NCBI RefSeq assembly: GCF_002370355.1
Contig: NZ_AP017929.1
Location: 868,001-932,000 of the forward strand
Direction: 5' to 3'
Length of the DNA stretch: 64,000 nt
Source of the DNA: Latilactobacillus sakei subsp. sakei DSM 20017 = JCM 1157
GTDB taxonomy: Bacteria; Bacillota; Bacilli; Lactobacillales; Lactobacillaceae
The notes beneath the pieces were generated by a model. That model was not told the DNA's origin. It did not search any database and saw only the letters and a list, made by a program, of their open reading frames with translations. Both the position numbers and the translations under genes were made by a program. Each line of letters opens with the position of its first letter. The first letter of the stretch is position 1. Positions 16,745-25,519 of the stretch are shown piece by piece.

Positions 16745-17821
16745 GTGAAGGTTCTTTTTGTAAACGCAGGGAATGAAACGGGCGGTGGTCGCTCACATAT
16801 TATCGGTTTAATGAAGGCAATGATCGCACTTGGTAAAGACGAGCCTTCTTTATTAGTTTTTGAAGATGGCCCGGTTGCAGAACTAGCGCGCGCTAATCAA
16901 TTACCGGTTGAAGTGTTTGAACAGCCAAAGACGTTAACCCCGCATTTTTTGAAACAACTAGCAGCGCATATCAATTCTGAAAATATTGATGTCGTGCATA
17001 CGCATGGACCACGGTCTAATCTCTTCTTGGCGTTAATTCGGAAACGAATTACGGCGAAGTGGACGTTGACATTGCACACGTTACCTAAGATTGATTATCT
17101 GAATAAAGGGTTTAAAGGCAAGATTTTATTGCCGTTAAGTCTCTGGGTACTTAAAAAAGCGGATCATATCTATCTAATCGCCGAACGGTTTAGAAACAGC
17201 TTGGTGCAACAAGGTATCGATACGAATAAGATGACAACCATTTTTAATGCCATTGAATTTAGTTCAGAAGTACCGACGCCAGTTAAGCAACCGCAATTTA
17301 CAATGATTTGTGTCGCCAGACTAACAGCGCAAAAACACCAACAGCTATTGTTAGAAGCGTTAGCAAATGTTGATTTCGAATATCAACTACACCTGATTGG
17401 CGATGGCGAACTAGAAGCAGAGTTTAAGAAGTTAGCAACAGATTATCAAATAACTGATAAGGTTCATTTTGATGGCTTTCAATCAGATGTGGCGCACTTT
17501 TATCGACACGCCGATTTATCAGTTTTATCGTCAATTCACGAAGGGTTCCCAACCGTCTTGTTAGAATCTGGCAATTATGGCGTCCCTGCGATTACGACCG
17601 ATGTTGGTGATAGCAAGGTAATTATGGATAGCCCAGAATATGGCTGGGTTGTGGATAGCTTAGACTTACAAGGATATGTCAAAGCGTTAAATGAAGCTTA
17701 CGCTGCTTATCAAAATAACCAATTAGTTGGCATGGGCTTAGCCTTTAATAAGCATGTTAGTCAATCATTTTCAACACGCCAGTTAGCGATTTTGATGCAT
17801 GATTTGTATGCACAATTGTAG
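16745..17821 (+). CDS. Glycosyltransferase family 4 (GT-B fold)
   Basis: This 358-residue retaining glycosyltransferase starts at GTG with AAAAGGTG upstream. The N-terminal domain has VLFVNAGNETGGGRSHI. The C-terminal GT1/GT4 domain (about 175-340) carries ICVARLTAQKHQQLLLEAL, LIGDGELEAEF and the EGFPTVLLESGNYGVPAI nucleotide-sugar motif. It probably extends the lipid-linked repeat unit of the surface polysaccharide in the cytoplasm. Donor and acceptor sugars are unknown. The next gene, a GT2, follows by 20 nt. Confidence 0.9.
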   Translation: MKVLFVNAGNETGGGRSHIIGLMKAMIALGKDEPSLLVFEDGPVAELARANQLPVEVFEQPKTLTPHFLKQLAAHINSENIDVVHTHGPRSNLFLALIRKRITAKWTLTLHTLPKIDYLNKGFKGKILLPLSLWVLKKADHIYLIAERFRNSLVQQGIDTNKMTTIFNAIEFSSEVPTPVKQPQFTMICVARLTAQKHQQLLLEALANVDFEYQLHLIGDGELEAEFKKLATDYQITDKVHFDGFQSDVAHFYRHADLSVLSSIHEGFPTVLLESGNYGVPAITTDVGDSKVIMDSPEYGWVVDSLDLQGYVKALNEAYAAYQNNQLVGMGLAFNKHVSQSFSTRQLAILMHDLYAQL

Positions 17822-17841
17822 GCGTCAACAAGGAGATTACT

Positions 17842-18795
17842 ATGGAAACACCGTTAATTAGTATTGTGATGGCCGTTTATAATGAAAAAGAAACGGAATT
17901 ACGCCAGTCAATTGAATCAATTCTGAAACAGTCTTATCAAAATTTTGAGTTCATCATTGTTTTGGATAATCCTGATAATCAAGCATTGGCAGCTGTTTTA
18001 AATGAATATGCAAAAGAAGAACCGCGAATTGTTTTAATCAGCAACGAGCATAATCTAGGGTTAGCACCTAGTTTGAATCGGGGATTGAAAGCAAGTCGGG
18101 GTGATTACATTGCGCGAATGGATGCTGATGATATTGCTGTGCCAGAACGGCTAATGACTGAATTTGATTTATTGCAACAACGGCAATTGGATGTTATTGC
18201 ATCATCTTCGATTCTGATTGATGAAACTAATGCCGAGATTGGTCGGCATCCACAAATGGTTGAATCAGCAGCTGCCGTTCGTGAGTTATTACAATATGAT
18301 AATTTCATTGTTCATCCGAGTGTTCTGGGTAAAAAAGCAGCTTTTGAAACAGTTGGTGGCTATCAGGAACAACTAATCGCCTGTGAAGATTATGATTTGT
18401 GGTTACGAATGATCGCGGCGGGTCAGCAAATAGGTGTGACTAATGAACCGTTGATGCGTTATCGGATTAGACAAAACAGTATGACTCAAAGTGACATGTT
18501 AAAAACCTTTCTAATTTCTGGCTTTTTACGTCAGACGACTGTGTTTAGATTAACAGCGAGTGATGAAGCAATCAAAGCGAAACTGGAAGCTTACCTAACT
18601 GAAAAAGGGTTTTACGATCAACATCAAAAAGACCGCTTTAACGCTAATATTAATTTATTGAGCACTGTTAAAAAAACGAAATCAATTGGTAAGGGACTCC
18701 AGTTTCTGGGCATCTTGCTGAGTGACGGTAATGTGAGACGGTACTATTTAGAAAAAATTCAGTACAGCCGAACATTAAAACGATTATCAAAATAA
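17842..18795 (+). CDS. Glycosyltransferase family 2 (GT-A fold)
   Basis: This 317-residue inverting glycosyltransferase has the N-terminal GT-A fold: ISIVMAVYNEKETELRQSIE (about residues 6-25), then RGDYIARMDADDIAVPERL with the metal-binding DADD near residue 94, and ACEDYDLWLRM (about 180-190), the ED motif with the likely catalytic base. AAGGAGA precedes the ATG. It is the last gene of the operon, ending at the bidirectional terminator at 18794. The sugar it transfers is unknown. Confidence 0.9.
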   Translation: METPLISIVMAVYNEKETELRQSIESILKQSYQNFEFIIVLDNPDNQALAAVLNEYAKEEPRIVLISNEHNLGLAPSLNRGLKASRGDYIARMDADDIAVPERLMTEFDLLQQRQLDVIASSSILIDETNAEIGRHPQMVESAAAVRELLQYDNFIVHPSVLGKKAAFETVGGYQEQLIACEDYDLWLRMIAAGQQIGVTNEPLMRYRIRQNSMTQSDMLKTFLISGFLRQTTVFRLTASDEAIKAKLEAYLTEKGFYDQHQKDRFNANINLLSTVKKTKSIGKGLQFLGILLSDGNVRRYYLEKIQYSRTLKRLSK

Positions 18796-18840
18796 AAAAG
18801 CATTGAAGGCAAAATTAAGTTTGTCTTCAATGCTTTTTTT
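18794..18840. terminator. Bidirectional terminator between the polysaccharide operon and tagA
   Basis: AAAAAAGCATTGAAGGCAAA pairs with TTTGTCTTCAATGCTTTTTTT. It serves the + strand operon and the converging minus-strand tagA, whose stop codon touches it. Confidence 0.9.
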
Positions 18841-19567
18841 AGTTTTTCTTTTCTTTTTTAACCAAGCGCATGTATTCAATAAGCGCTGGGAAACGGTTCA
18901 AGCGACTTGGATGTGATGCAAAACGATAGAACCATTCTAAGTGCATTTTTTGCCAAATTTTTGGAGCCCGGCTAACAGTTCCCGATAAAACATCAAAGCT
19001 ACCGCCAACACCCATCCAAATGGCGTTAACTTTGTGACGATTGGCTTCGATAAAGGTTTCTTGTTTGGGGAAGCCAAGTGCTGCCAAAATAATATTGGGT
19101 TGTGTTCGTTCGATATCGGCAACAATTTTTTGTTCTTCTTGGTCGTCAAAATAACCGTTGTGTTGGCCGACGATGGTGACGTTAGGATATTGTTTTGCAA
19201 CGTTTTGGCAAGCGGCTTGTAAAACTTCTTCCTTAGCACCAAGCAAATAAACGCTATAGCTGTTTTGATTGGCAATTTCGAATAAGGCCGTCATCGTATC
19301 AAAACCGGTAATTCGTTCTGTAAGCGGCGTGCCTAACATTGTGGCGCCTTTAAGAATACCAATACCGTCTGGTGTAATGTAATCGGCTTGGCTAATCGTT
19401 TGGAAGTAATCGTTATGTTTAGTGGCATAGAGGGCAATTTCTGGATTAGCAGTAACGATAAAACGGTTTTCGTTAGCGGCTAAGTCTTTTGAAAGTTGCG
19501 CAATAAATGCTTGGTTAGTAGTATTGATAAAAGGAATATTTAAAACTGAGACTGTCGGAAATTGCAT
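18839..19567 (-). CDS. tagA: WecG/TagA/CpsF family glycosyltransferase
   Basis: This is a probable N-acetylmannosaminyltransferase adding ManNAc to GlcNAc-PP-undecaprenol, the second step of wall teichoic acid linkage-unit synthesis. The 242 residues show the family pattern: ENRFIVTANPEIALYATKHN, then ADYITPDGIGILKGATMLG with the conserved Asp, YLLGAKEEVL, and the C-terminal WMGVGGSFDVLSGTVSRAP. AAGGAG precedes the ATG on the minus strand. It converges on the polysaccharide operon, fitting a shared role with TagD and the glycerophosphotransferase. The exact sugar is inferred from the family. Confidence 0.9.
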   Translation of the reverse strand: MQFPTVSVLNIPFINTTNQAFIAQLSKDLAANENRFIVTANPEIALYATKHNDYFQTISQADYITPDGIGILKGATMLGTPLTERITGFDTMTALFEIANQNSYSVYLLGAKEEVLQAACQNVAKQYPNVTIVGQHNGYFDDQEEQKIVADIERTQPNIILAALGFPKQETFIEANRHKVNAIWMGVGGSFDVLSGTVSRAPKIWQKMHLEWFYRFASHPSRLNRFPALIEYMRLVKKEKKN

Positions 19568-19665
19568 TTGTAAAACTCCTTCTCGAAATTATGCAGAACT
19601 CGCTGTTTTATTGTATAATAGCTTCAACTAAGTATACCAAATATATCTCTAATTAGGAGTGCGAC

Positions 19666-21129
19666 ATGCAAAAATTATATCCTGATGATAGTTTGTTGTT
19701 ACATACAGACTTGTATCAGCTCAATATGATGTTAACTTATTTTAAAAAGGGACTCCATAATCGGACAGCGGTTTTCGAATGCTATTTCAGAAAACTACCT
19801 TTTGAAAATGGGTATGCTATTTTTGCTGGCTTGGAACATATCGTTAATTATCTTGAGAATCTCCGCTTTACCGAGAGCGATTTAGCTTATTTACGGGATG
19901 AAGTTGGTTATCCTGAAGATTTTTTGACGTATCTAGCAGAATTAGATTTTGATTTAACGGTTCGTTCAGCGGTTGAAGGCGAATTGGTCTTTGGCAATGA
20001 ACCAATCATGCAAGTAGAAGGGCCACTCGCCCAATGCCAATTGATTGAAACGGCGTTATTAAATATTGTCAATTACCAAACCTTGATCGCAACCAAAGCA
20101 GCACGGATCAAATCAGTGGTCGGCAAGGATCCCGTCTTAGAATTCGGGACACGCCGGGCCCAAGAAATGGATGCTGCTTTATGGGGCACACGCGCTGCTT
20201 ATATTGGTGGCTTTGATGCAACCAGTAATGTACGAGCTTCTAAAATTTTCGGGATTCCAGCAAGCGGAACACATGCGCATTCTTTAGTTCAAGCTTACCG
20301 TAACGATTACGAAGCCTTCCGGGCCTATGCTGAAACGCATCGGGACTGTGTCTTCCTTGTGGATACTTATGATACTTTGAAGAGTGGTGTGCCGAGTGCA
20401 ATCCGAGTTGCGCGCGAATTCGGTAGCCGGATTAATTTCCAAGGTGTGCGGATTGATAGTGGCGATATGGCCTATATTTCCAAACGTGTGCGCCAACAAT
20501 TGGATGAAGCAGGCTTCACGGACGCTAAAATTTACGCTTCTAACGATTTAGATGAAAAGACAATCCAAAACTTGAAGATGCAAGAAGCTAAAATCGATGT
20601 TTGGGGCGTTGGGACGAAGTTAATTACCGCTTACGACCAACCAGCCTTGGGCGCGGTTTATAAGTTGGTTTCAATTGAAAACTCAGATGGTAAGATGGTC
20701 GATACCATTAAATTATCAAGTAATGCTGAAAAAGTCTCAACACCAGGCCGCAAGCAAGTTTGGCGAATTACCAAACAAGTTGACGGTAAATCAGAAGGGG
20801 ACTACATCACATTATGGGATGAAGATCCACTTGAACAAGATACGATTTACATGTTCCATCCTAATTACACATACATCAATAAGACCGTGACCGACTTCAA
20901 TGCCCGACCAATCTTACGGACTATTTTTGAAAACGGCAAACGGGTCTATACGTTGCCTGAATTAGCGGCAATTAAGAAGTTCTGTGCTGAAAACCTTGAT
21001 TCACTTTGGGATGAATACAAACGTGACTTGAATCCACAGGATTACCCAGTCGATCTATCACAACGGACTTGGGACAATAAGATGAATTCAATCCGCAAAG
21101 TCAGAGAAGACGTTAATTTAATGCACTAG
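19666..21129 (+). CDS. pncB: Nicotinate phosphoribosyltransferase
   Basis: This enzyme converts nicotinate and PRPP to nicotinate mononucleotide, the entry step of NAD salvage. Its 487 residues are typical of the Gram-positive form. Recognisable parts are LLHTDLYQLNMMLTYFKKG at the N-terminus, EFGTRRAQEMDAALWGTRAA, GTHAHSLVQAY with the phosphorylatable histidine region, and RIDSGDMAYISKRVRQQLDE. A TATAAT box lies at 19614-19619 and AGGAGTG precedes the ATG. nadE follows after 31 nt in the same operon. The NAD-responsive repressor niaR lies at 63378, but I see no TGTCTTGACA box in front of pncB. Confidence 0.96.
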   Translation: MQKLYPDDSLLLHTDLYQLNMMLTYFKKGLHNRTAVFECYFRKLPFENGYAIFAGLEHIVNYLENLRFTESDLAYLRDEVGYPEDFLTYLAELDFDLTVRSAVEGELVFGNEPIMQVEGPLAQCQLIETALLNIVNYQTLIATKAARIKSVVGKDPVLEFGTRRAQEMDAALWGTRAAYIGGFDATSNVRASKIFGIPASGTHAHSLVQAYRNDYEAFRAYAETHRDCVFLVDTYDTLKSGVPSAIRVAREFGSRINFQGVRIDSGDMAYISKRVRQQLDEAGFTDAKIYASNDLDEKTIQNLKMQEAKIDVWGVGTKLITAYDQPALGAVYKLVSIENSDGKMVDTIKLSSNAEKVSTPGRKQVWRITKQVDGKSEGDYITLWDEDPLEQDTIYMFHPNYTYINKTVTDFNARPILRTIFENGKRVYTLPELAAIKKFCAENLDSLWDEYKRDLNPQDYPVDLSQRTWDNKMNSIRKVREDVNLMH

Positions 21130-21160
21130 AATCGATTATTTTTGAAGGAGTATCTGGCAA

Positions 21161-21988
21161 ATGAACGCTTTACAAGCAGAAATTATTGCAGCCTTAAAAA
21201 CACAACCAACGATCGATCCCGCCAAAGAGATTCGCCGATCGGTTGATTTTATGAAGGCTTATCTAAAGAAAAATACATTTTTAAAAAGCTATGTCTTAGG
21301 CATTTCAGGCGGCCAAGATTCAACTTTAGTGGGTGCACTTGCTGAAAAAGCAATGCAAGAAATGCGGGCCGAAACTGGCGATGAAAGTTATCAATTTATC
21401 GCAGTGCGATTGCCTTACGGCGAACAAGCTGATGAATCGGATGCAATGGCCGCGATTGAATTTATGGCAGCTGATCAAGTCAAACGGGTCAACATTAAAG
21501 GCTCAGTGGATGCAATGGTCCAATCCCTTGTGGAAACCGGTGTAACCGTTAGCGATTTTAATAAGGGTAATATTAAAGCCCGCGTGCGGATGATTGCCCA
21601 ATATGGGATCGCTGGTGAAAATAGTGGCGCTGTTTTAGGAACGGATCACTCAGCCGAATCCATCACTGGTTTTTATACGAAGTTTGGTGATGGTGGCGCA
21701 GATTTAGTGCCAATCTTCAGACTCAATAAGCGTCAAGGCAAGGCCATGTTAGCCGAACTCGGTGCGCCTAAACACCTCTATGAAAAAGTACCAACAGCGG
21801 ATCTTGAAGAAGACCGTCCAGCATTACCAGATGAATTAGCATTGGGCGTCACATATGATCAAATTGACGACTATTTAGAAGGTCGTCAGGTCAGTGAAGA
21901 AGCCGCAACGAAGATTGAAAACTGGTACAAGAAAACGGCCCACAAGCGTCATCTACCAATAACAATCTACGACACATTCTGGCAATAA
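21161..21988 (+). CDS. nadE: NH3-dependent NAD synthetase
   Basis: This enzyme amidates deamido-NAD to NAD with ATP and ammonia. The 275-residue form lacks the glutaminase domain. The ATP pyrophosphatase P-loop is [18 protein letters not shown] (about residues 45-62). [20 protein letters not shown] (about 160-179) and [17 protein letters not shown] are further family signatures. GAAGGAG precedes the ATG. It is cotranscribed with pncB, so the pair makes NAD from nicotinate with NaMN adenylyltransferase encoded elsewhere. Three nucleotides after its stop codon begins a cluster of intergenic hairpin elements. Confidence 0.96.
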   Translation: MNALQAEIIAALKTQPTIDPAKEIRRSVDFMKAYLKKNTFLKSYVLGISGGQDSTLVGALAEKAMQEMRAETGDESYQFIAVRLPYGEQADESDAMAAIEFMAADQVKRVNIKGSVDAMVQSLVETGVTVSDFNKGNIKARVRMIAQYGIAGENSGAVLGTDHSAESITGFYTKFGDGGADLVPIFRLNKRQGKAMLAELGAPKHLYEKVPTADLEEDRPALPDELALGVTYDQIDDYLEGRQVSEEAATKIENWYKKTAHKRHLPITIYDTFWQ

Positions 21989-21991
21989 AAC

Positions 21992-22109
21992 AGAGTGCGT
22001 TTCAGGCGGATATATTGTGGCGACTTAGCCTAGGCTCGTGAATAAGCGACGCAGTCGATTGTTTGCGAGACGTAGCTAACTGCAACAATATGCCTGAAAA
22101 AGCACGTTT
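21992..22109 (+). repeat. Intergenic covarying hairpin element
   Basis: Starts AGAGTGCG three bases after nadE and ends GCACGTTT. Stem I is TTTCAGGC/GCCTGAAA, stem II ATATTGT/ACAATAT. The apical hairpin has the loop region GACGCAGTC. First unit of a head-to-tail series. Confidence 0.85.
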
Positions 22110-22115
22110 CAGAAC

Positions 22116-22233
22116 AAAGTGCGTTGTCAGTGGTTAGCTTTTGAGCATTTGCAGAACTTAGCGAATTGGTGATGAAATCACCGGTTTGATAAGTTTAGCA
22201 AAGCACAGAAAGCTACTGACAAAAGCACGTTTA
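22116..22233 (+). repeat. Intergenic covarying hairpin element
   Basis: Second unit, starting AAAGTGCG 6 nt after the first. Stem I is TGTCAGT/ACTGACA, stem II AGCTTT/AAAGCT, stem III TTTGC/GCAAA. The apical hairpin is GGTGATGAAATCACC. Ends GCACGTTT. Confidence 0.87.
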
Positions 22234-22238
22234 TAACC

Positions 22239-22306
22239 AGAGTGTACCGTAACCCTGGTTATATCCTTAGGGTTAACCGGAAGGATATGGGTTACAGAAC
22301 GCGTTT
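22239..22306 (+). repeat. Short form of the intergenic hairpin element
   Basis: A 68-nt unit with GTAACC/GGTTAC and ATATCCTT/AAGGATAT stems but no separate apical hairpin; the loop is AGGGTTAACCGG. The ends are AGAGTGTA and GCGTTT. Confidence 0.75.
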
Positions 22307-22310
22307 AGCC

Positions 22311-22353
22311 CTGCGTTGTCAGTGGTTAGCTTTCGAGTCTAGTTTCGTGAGCC
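22311..22353 (+). repeat. Truncated intergenic hairpin element
   Basis: Only the left half is present. TGCGTTGTCAGTGGTTAGCT is the same as in the unit at 22116, so this half was copied from it or exchanged with it. The right half is missing. Confidence 0.7.
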
Positions 22354-22380
22354 AATTTAGTTATTAAAATAATTATTTAC

Positions 22381-22410
22381 TTGCCTTTTAGATTGGTTAT
22401 ACCTTATAAT
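22381..22410 (+). promoter_or_regulatory. Promoter of the riboswitch-controlled ATPase gene
   Basis: TTGCCT (22381-22386), an 18-bp spacer and TATAAT (22405-22410). Transcription would begin about 22417, directly ahead of the riboswitch. Confidence 0.7.
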
Positions 22411-22420
22411 GGGGTTAACG

Positions 22421-22503
22421 ATAAGGGAGTAACTGGCAGCTTGTCTGCGATAACGCCACCAACAAGGCAATATTCTGGTGTTATCTTAATTAGTGAGACT
22501 TAT
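22421..22503 (+). promoter_or_regulatory. yybP-ykoY (Mn2+) riboswitch aptamer
   Basis: ATAAGGGAGTAAC at 22421 matches the conserved 5' aptamer element (AAAGGGGAGUAGC type). The P1 helix is ATAAG (22421-22425) with CTTAT (22499-22503). An internal helix GATAACGCCA / TGGTGTTATC encloses the ACCAACAA region, and the 3' side reads AGTGAGA before P1. This is the yybP-ykoY layout, which senses Mn2+ in known cases. It overlaps the terminator that follows, so ligand-stabilised P1 should allow read-through into the ATPase gene. Identification is by eye. Confidence 0.82.
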
Positions 22504-22538
22504 AGGGATTTTTAGAATTCCTGTAGGTCTCTTTTTTT
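22495..22538 (+). terminator. Riboswitch-controlled terminator
   Basis: GAGACTTATAGG pairs with CCTGTAGGTCTC, followed by TTTTTTT. The left arm contains CTTAT, the 3' strand of the riboswitch P1 helix, so the two structures exclude each other. Confidence 0.85.
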
Positions 22539-22571
22539 ACCCCCAAAATCAAATTTATAGGAGGCAAGGTA

Positions 22572-25235
22572 ATGGTAGATAAACAAACCACATTTTTTAC
22601 ACAATCAACAGACGCAACACTTAAAGCGCTCGCAACAACGCCACAAGGTTTAACCCAAGAACAGGTTGAAAAACGTTTGGCAGAAAATGGTCGGAATCAA
22701 TTAACTGAAAAGAAACGCAAAAGTTTAGCGATTCGTTTCTTAGAACAGTTCAAAGATTTTATGATTATTGTGTTATTAGTCGCAGCAATGATCGCGGGCT
22801 TTTTAGCACATGAATGGCCAGACGCATTCATTATTCTAGCCGTTGTGATCTTAAATGCGATTTTTGGGGTTTTCCAAGAAGCAAAGGCGGAACAAGCAAT
22901 TGACGCCTTAAAAGAAATGGCGACACCTGATGCACACGTTCGTCGAGATGGCGAAATCGTGACGATTAAGAGTGAAGAACTCGTAGTTGGCGATATCGTG
23001 TTGCTGGAAGCCGGCGATATTGTGCCCGCGGATCTTCGCCTACTTGAATCAGCTGCTCTGAAAATCGAAGAGTCCGCTTTAACTGGGGAATCCGTACCGG
23101 TTGATAAGACAGTTGAGACACTAACTGATCCAGAAAGTGGGATTGGTGATCGGACCAATATGGCGTTTATGAATAGTAACGTTACTTACGGTCGTGGCGT
23201 TGGTGTTGTAACGGGGACTGGGATGCAGACCGAAGTTGGTAAAATTGCTGGGATGCTCAACCAAGCCGACGAAACAACGACGCCATTACAGATGAACTTG
23301 AGCCAATTAGGTAAGAGTTTGACGATTATGATCTTAATTATTGCTGCAATTGTTTTCGTGGTGGGTTACTTACGCCACGCACAATCACCAATTAACATGT
23401 TATTAACTGCTATTTCGTTAGCGGTCGCAGCAATTCCGGAAGGTTTACCCGCAATTGTGACGATTATCCTCGCATTAGGGACGCAAAAGATGGTTAAAAG
23501 AAAGGCCATCGTTCGTAAGTTACCCGCTGTAGAAACACTGGGGAGCACTGATATTATTGCGTCTGATAAAACTGGGACGTTAACGATGAACCAAATGACC
23601 GTCGAAAAAATATTCACTAACAATCAATTACAAGATGCTGGGGCAACACTGCCAGCGGATAATTTGACGCTTAAAATCATGAACTTGGCCAATGATACTA
23701 GAATTAAGGCCGATGGTGACATGATTGGTGATCCGACTGAAACCGCGCTGATCGCGTATGGGCGTGATAAAGATTTTGATATTAACGCAGCCTTAGCAGC
23801 CGAACCACGGGTCGCTGAAGTACCATTTGATTCAGAGCGGAAGTTGATGACCACAATTCATCAACAAGCTGATGGTCAATTCTTAATGACCACGAAAGGT
23901 GCACCGGATGAATTGCTCAAACGCGTTACGCATTATATCGACGCACAAGGCGTTGTTCAACCGATGGACGATGCAGAGCGCCAATTATTATTAGACACGA
24001 ACCATGGTTTGGCAAAACAAGCCTTGCGAGTCTTAGCGTTGGCTTATAAAGTCTTACCAAGTGTGCCAGCAACGGTTGATCCAACGATTGAAACTGATTT
24101 AATTTTCGCTGGCTTAGTTGGGATGATTGATCCTGAACGACCAGAAGCAAAACAAGCTGTAACAGATGCGCATTCAGCTGGCATCCGGACCCTAATGATT
24201 ACTGGGGATCACCGCGATACAGCCGAAGCAATCGCGCTTCGTTTAGGGATTATTACCCCAGAAGAAGATGCGGATGCCGCCGTTATTACTGGTGCTGAGT
24301 TAGACCAAATGGATGATCAAGAATTCGCTAAAAAAGTTACTCAATACGCCGTTTATGCGCGGGTTGCGCCTGAACATAAGGTGCGAATTGTGAAAGCTTG
24401 GCAAAAACACGGTAAGGTTGTTGCGATGACTGGTGATGGTGTCAATGATGCACCAGCCCTCAAATCAGCCGATATCGGTATTGGGATGGGGATCACCGGG
24501 ACTGAAGTTTCTAAAGGGGCCAGTGATATGGTCTTAGCCGATGATAACTTCTCAACAATCGTAATTGCGGTTAAAGAAGGCCGGAAAGTCTTTGCTAATA
24601 TCCAAAAATCAATTCAATATCTTTTATCAGCCAACTTGGGTGAAGTGTTAACCTTATTCATGATGACAGTATTAGGTTGGCAAATTCTGCAACCAGTGCA
24701 TATCTTGTGGATTAATTTAGTAACGGATACTTTCCCAGCGATTGCATTGGGGGTTGAACCAACTGAACCAGGGATTATGAATCAAAAACCACGTGGGCGT
24801 AAATCAAACTTCTTCTCAGGCGGCGTGTTCCAAGCGATTATCTATCAAGGCCTATTAGAAGGTGGGATTACCTTAGCCGTTTACGCGTTAGCGATTACGT
24901 TCCCAGTGCATCAAGCAAGTGGCTTAGCCCATGCGGATGCCTTAACAATGGCGTATGCAACGTTAGGGATGATCCAACTCTTCCACGCATTCAACGTTAA
25001 ATCAGTCCATCAATCAATCTTTACAGTTGGCTTCTTTAAGAATAAAGCCTTCAACTGGGCTGTTTTAGCTTCATTTATCTTATTAGCCGCAACAATCATG
25101 ATTCCAGGGCTCAATGGCTTATTCCATGTCTCACACCTTGATTTATATCAATGGGGGATTGTATTAGCAGCTTCATTCATGCTAGTAGTCATCGTTGAAA
25201 TCGTGAAGTTCTTCCAAAGAAGAGCTGCTAAATAA
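22572..25235 (+). CDS. P2-type cation-transporting ATPase, probable Mn2+ (or Ca2+) exporter
   Basis: This 887-residue P-type ATPase is built like the SERCA/PMR1 group. Landmarks are an N-terminal cation_ATPase_N region, the actuator motif LTGESVPVDK (about residues 173-182), the TM4 motif AAIPEGLP, the phosphorylated Asp332 in SDKTGTLTMNQ, and the hinge TGDGVNDAPALKSADIGI. There are ten TM segments in total. Homologues are labelled Ca2+ ATPases, but the yybP-ykoY riboswitch in its leader implies regulation by Mn2+ and so Mn2+ export, as in lactococcal YoaB. AGGAGG precedes the ATG. It is monocistronic, ending at the terminator at 25283. Confidence 0.92.
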   Translation: MVDKQTTFFTQSTDATLKALATTPQGLTQEQVEKRLAENGRNQLTEKKRKSLAIRFLEQFKDFMIIVLLVAAMIAGFLAHEWPDAFIILAVVILNAIFGVFQEAKAEQAIDALKEMATPDAHVRRDGEIVTIKSEELVVGDIVLLEAGDIVPADLRLLESAALKIEESALTGESVPVDKTVETLTDPESGIGDRTNMAFMNSNVTYGRGVGVVTGTGMQTEVGKIAGMLNQADETTTPLQMNLSQLGKSLTIMILIIAAIVFVVGYLRHAQSPINMLLTAISLAVAAIPEGLPAIVTIILALGTQKMVKRKAIVRKLPAVETLGSTDIIASDKTGTLTMNQMTVEKIFTNNQLQDAGATLPADNLTLKIMNLANDTRIKADGDMIGDPTETALIAYGRDKDFDINAALAAEPRVAEVPFDSERKLMTTIHQQADGQFLMTTKGAPDELLKRVTHYIDAQGVVQPMDDAERQLLLDTNHGLAKQALRVLALAYKVLPSVPATVDPTIETDLIFAGLVGMIDPERPEAKQAVTDAHSAGIRTLMITGDHRDTAEAIALRLGIITPEEDADAAVITGAELDQMDDQEFAKKVTQYAVYARVAPEHKVRIVKAWQKHGKVVAMTGDGVNDAPALKSADIGIGMGITGTEVSKGASDMVLADDNFSTIVIAVKEGRKVFANIQKSIQYLLSANLGEVLTLFMMTVLGWQILQPVHILWINLVTDTFPAIALGVEPTEPGIMNQKPRGRKSNFFSGGVFQAIIYQGLLEGGITLAVYALAITFPVHQASGLAHADALTMAYATLGMIQLFHAFNVKSVHQSIFTVGFFKNKAFNWAVLASFILLAATIMIPGLNGLFHVSHLDLYQWGIVLAASFMLVVIVEIVKFFQRRAAK

Positions 25236-25282
25236 TTTAATAAAAGACCGTGATAGGCTGATGCTTAAAAAGAAATAGAATG

Positions 25283-25330
25283 AATAAGGTACTAACGACA
25301 AAAGTTATTCTTGTCCTTGGTGCCTTATTT
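25283..25330 (+). terminator. Terminator after the P-type ATPase gene
   Basis: AATAAGGTACTAACGACAA pairs with TTGTCCTTGGTGCCTTATT with G-U pairs. The core GACAAAAGTTATTCTTGTC is of the recurrent terminator family. Confidence 0.75.
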
Positions 25331-25346
25331 AATTGTTACCTGATTG

Positions 25347-25465
25347 AAACGTGCTTTTTGAAACTGTCTTCTGTGCTTAGCGACGTATTGCAAATAACCG
25401 ATTATATCGGTTATTCACAACACGATGCTAATGCTCGAAGTCAAATGCGTTTCAAACGCACTCTT
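25347..25465 (-). repeat. Intergenic covarying hairpin element, minus orientation
   Basis: Read on the minus strand it runs from AGAGTGCG to GCACGTTTC. Stem I is TTTGAAAC/GTTTCAAA, stem II includes CTTC/GAAG, stem III TTAGC/GCTAA, and the apical hairpin AACCGATATAATCGGTT. Unlike most copies it lies between two plus-strand genes, antisense to them. Confidence 0.82.
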
Positions 25466-25519
25466 GCAAGCCGATACCAGAATTAGTATACTGAAGCATA
25501 GGAAACTAGGAGGATTAAC

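Noticed and set aside
19655-19663. GGAGTGCGAC before pncB as an element end
   Set aside because: It is simply the ribosome binding site region; no partner end or inner motif follows.
21992-22353. CRISPR array
   Set aside because: The units are about 118 nt with variable interiors and only 5-6 nt between them. There are no constant repeats with unique spacers and no cas genes.
22697-23158. 153-codon minus-strand frame inside the P-type ATPase gene
   Set aside because: Antisense to conserved ATPase motifs. It is Ser/Ile-rich, as shadows of this kind usually are.
25280-25486. 68-codon open frame after the P-type ATPase
   Set aside because: It runs across a terminator hairpin and a minus-strand hairpin element, with no ribosome binding site. 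It is open by chance.
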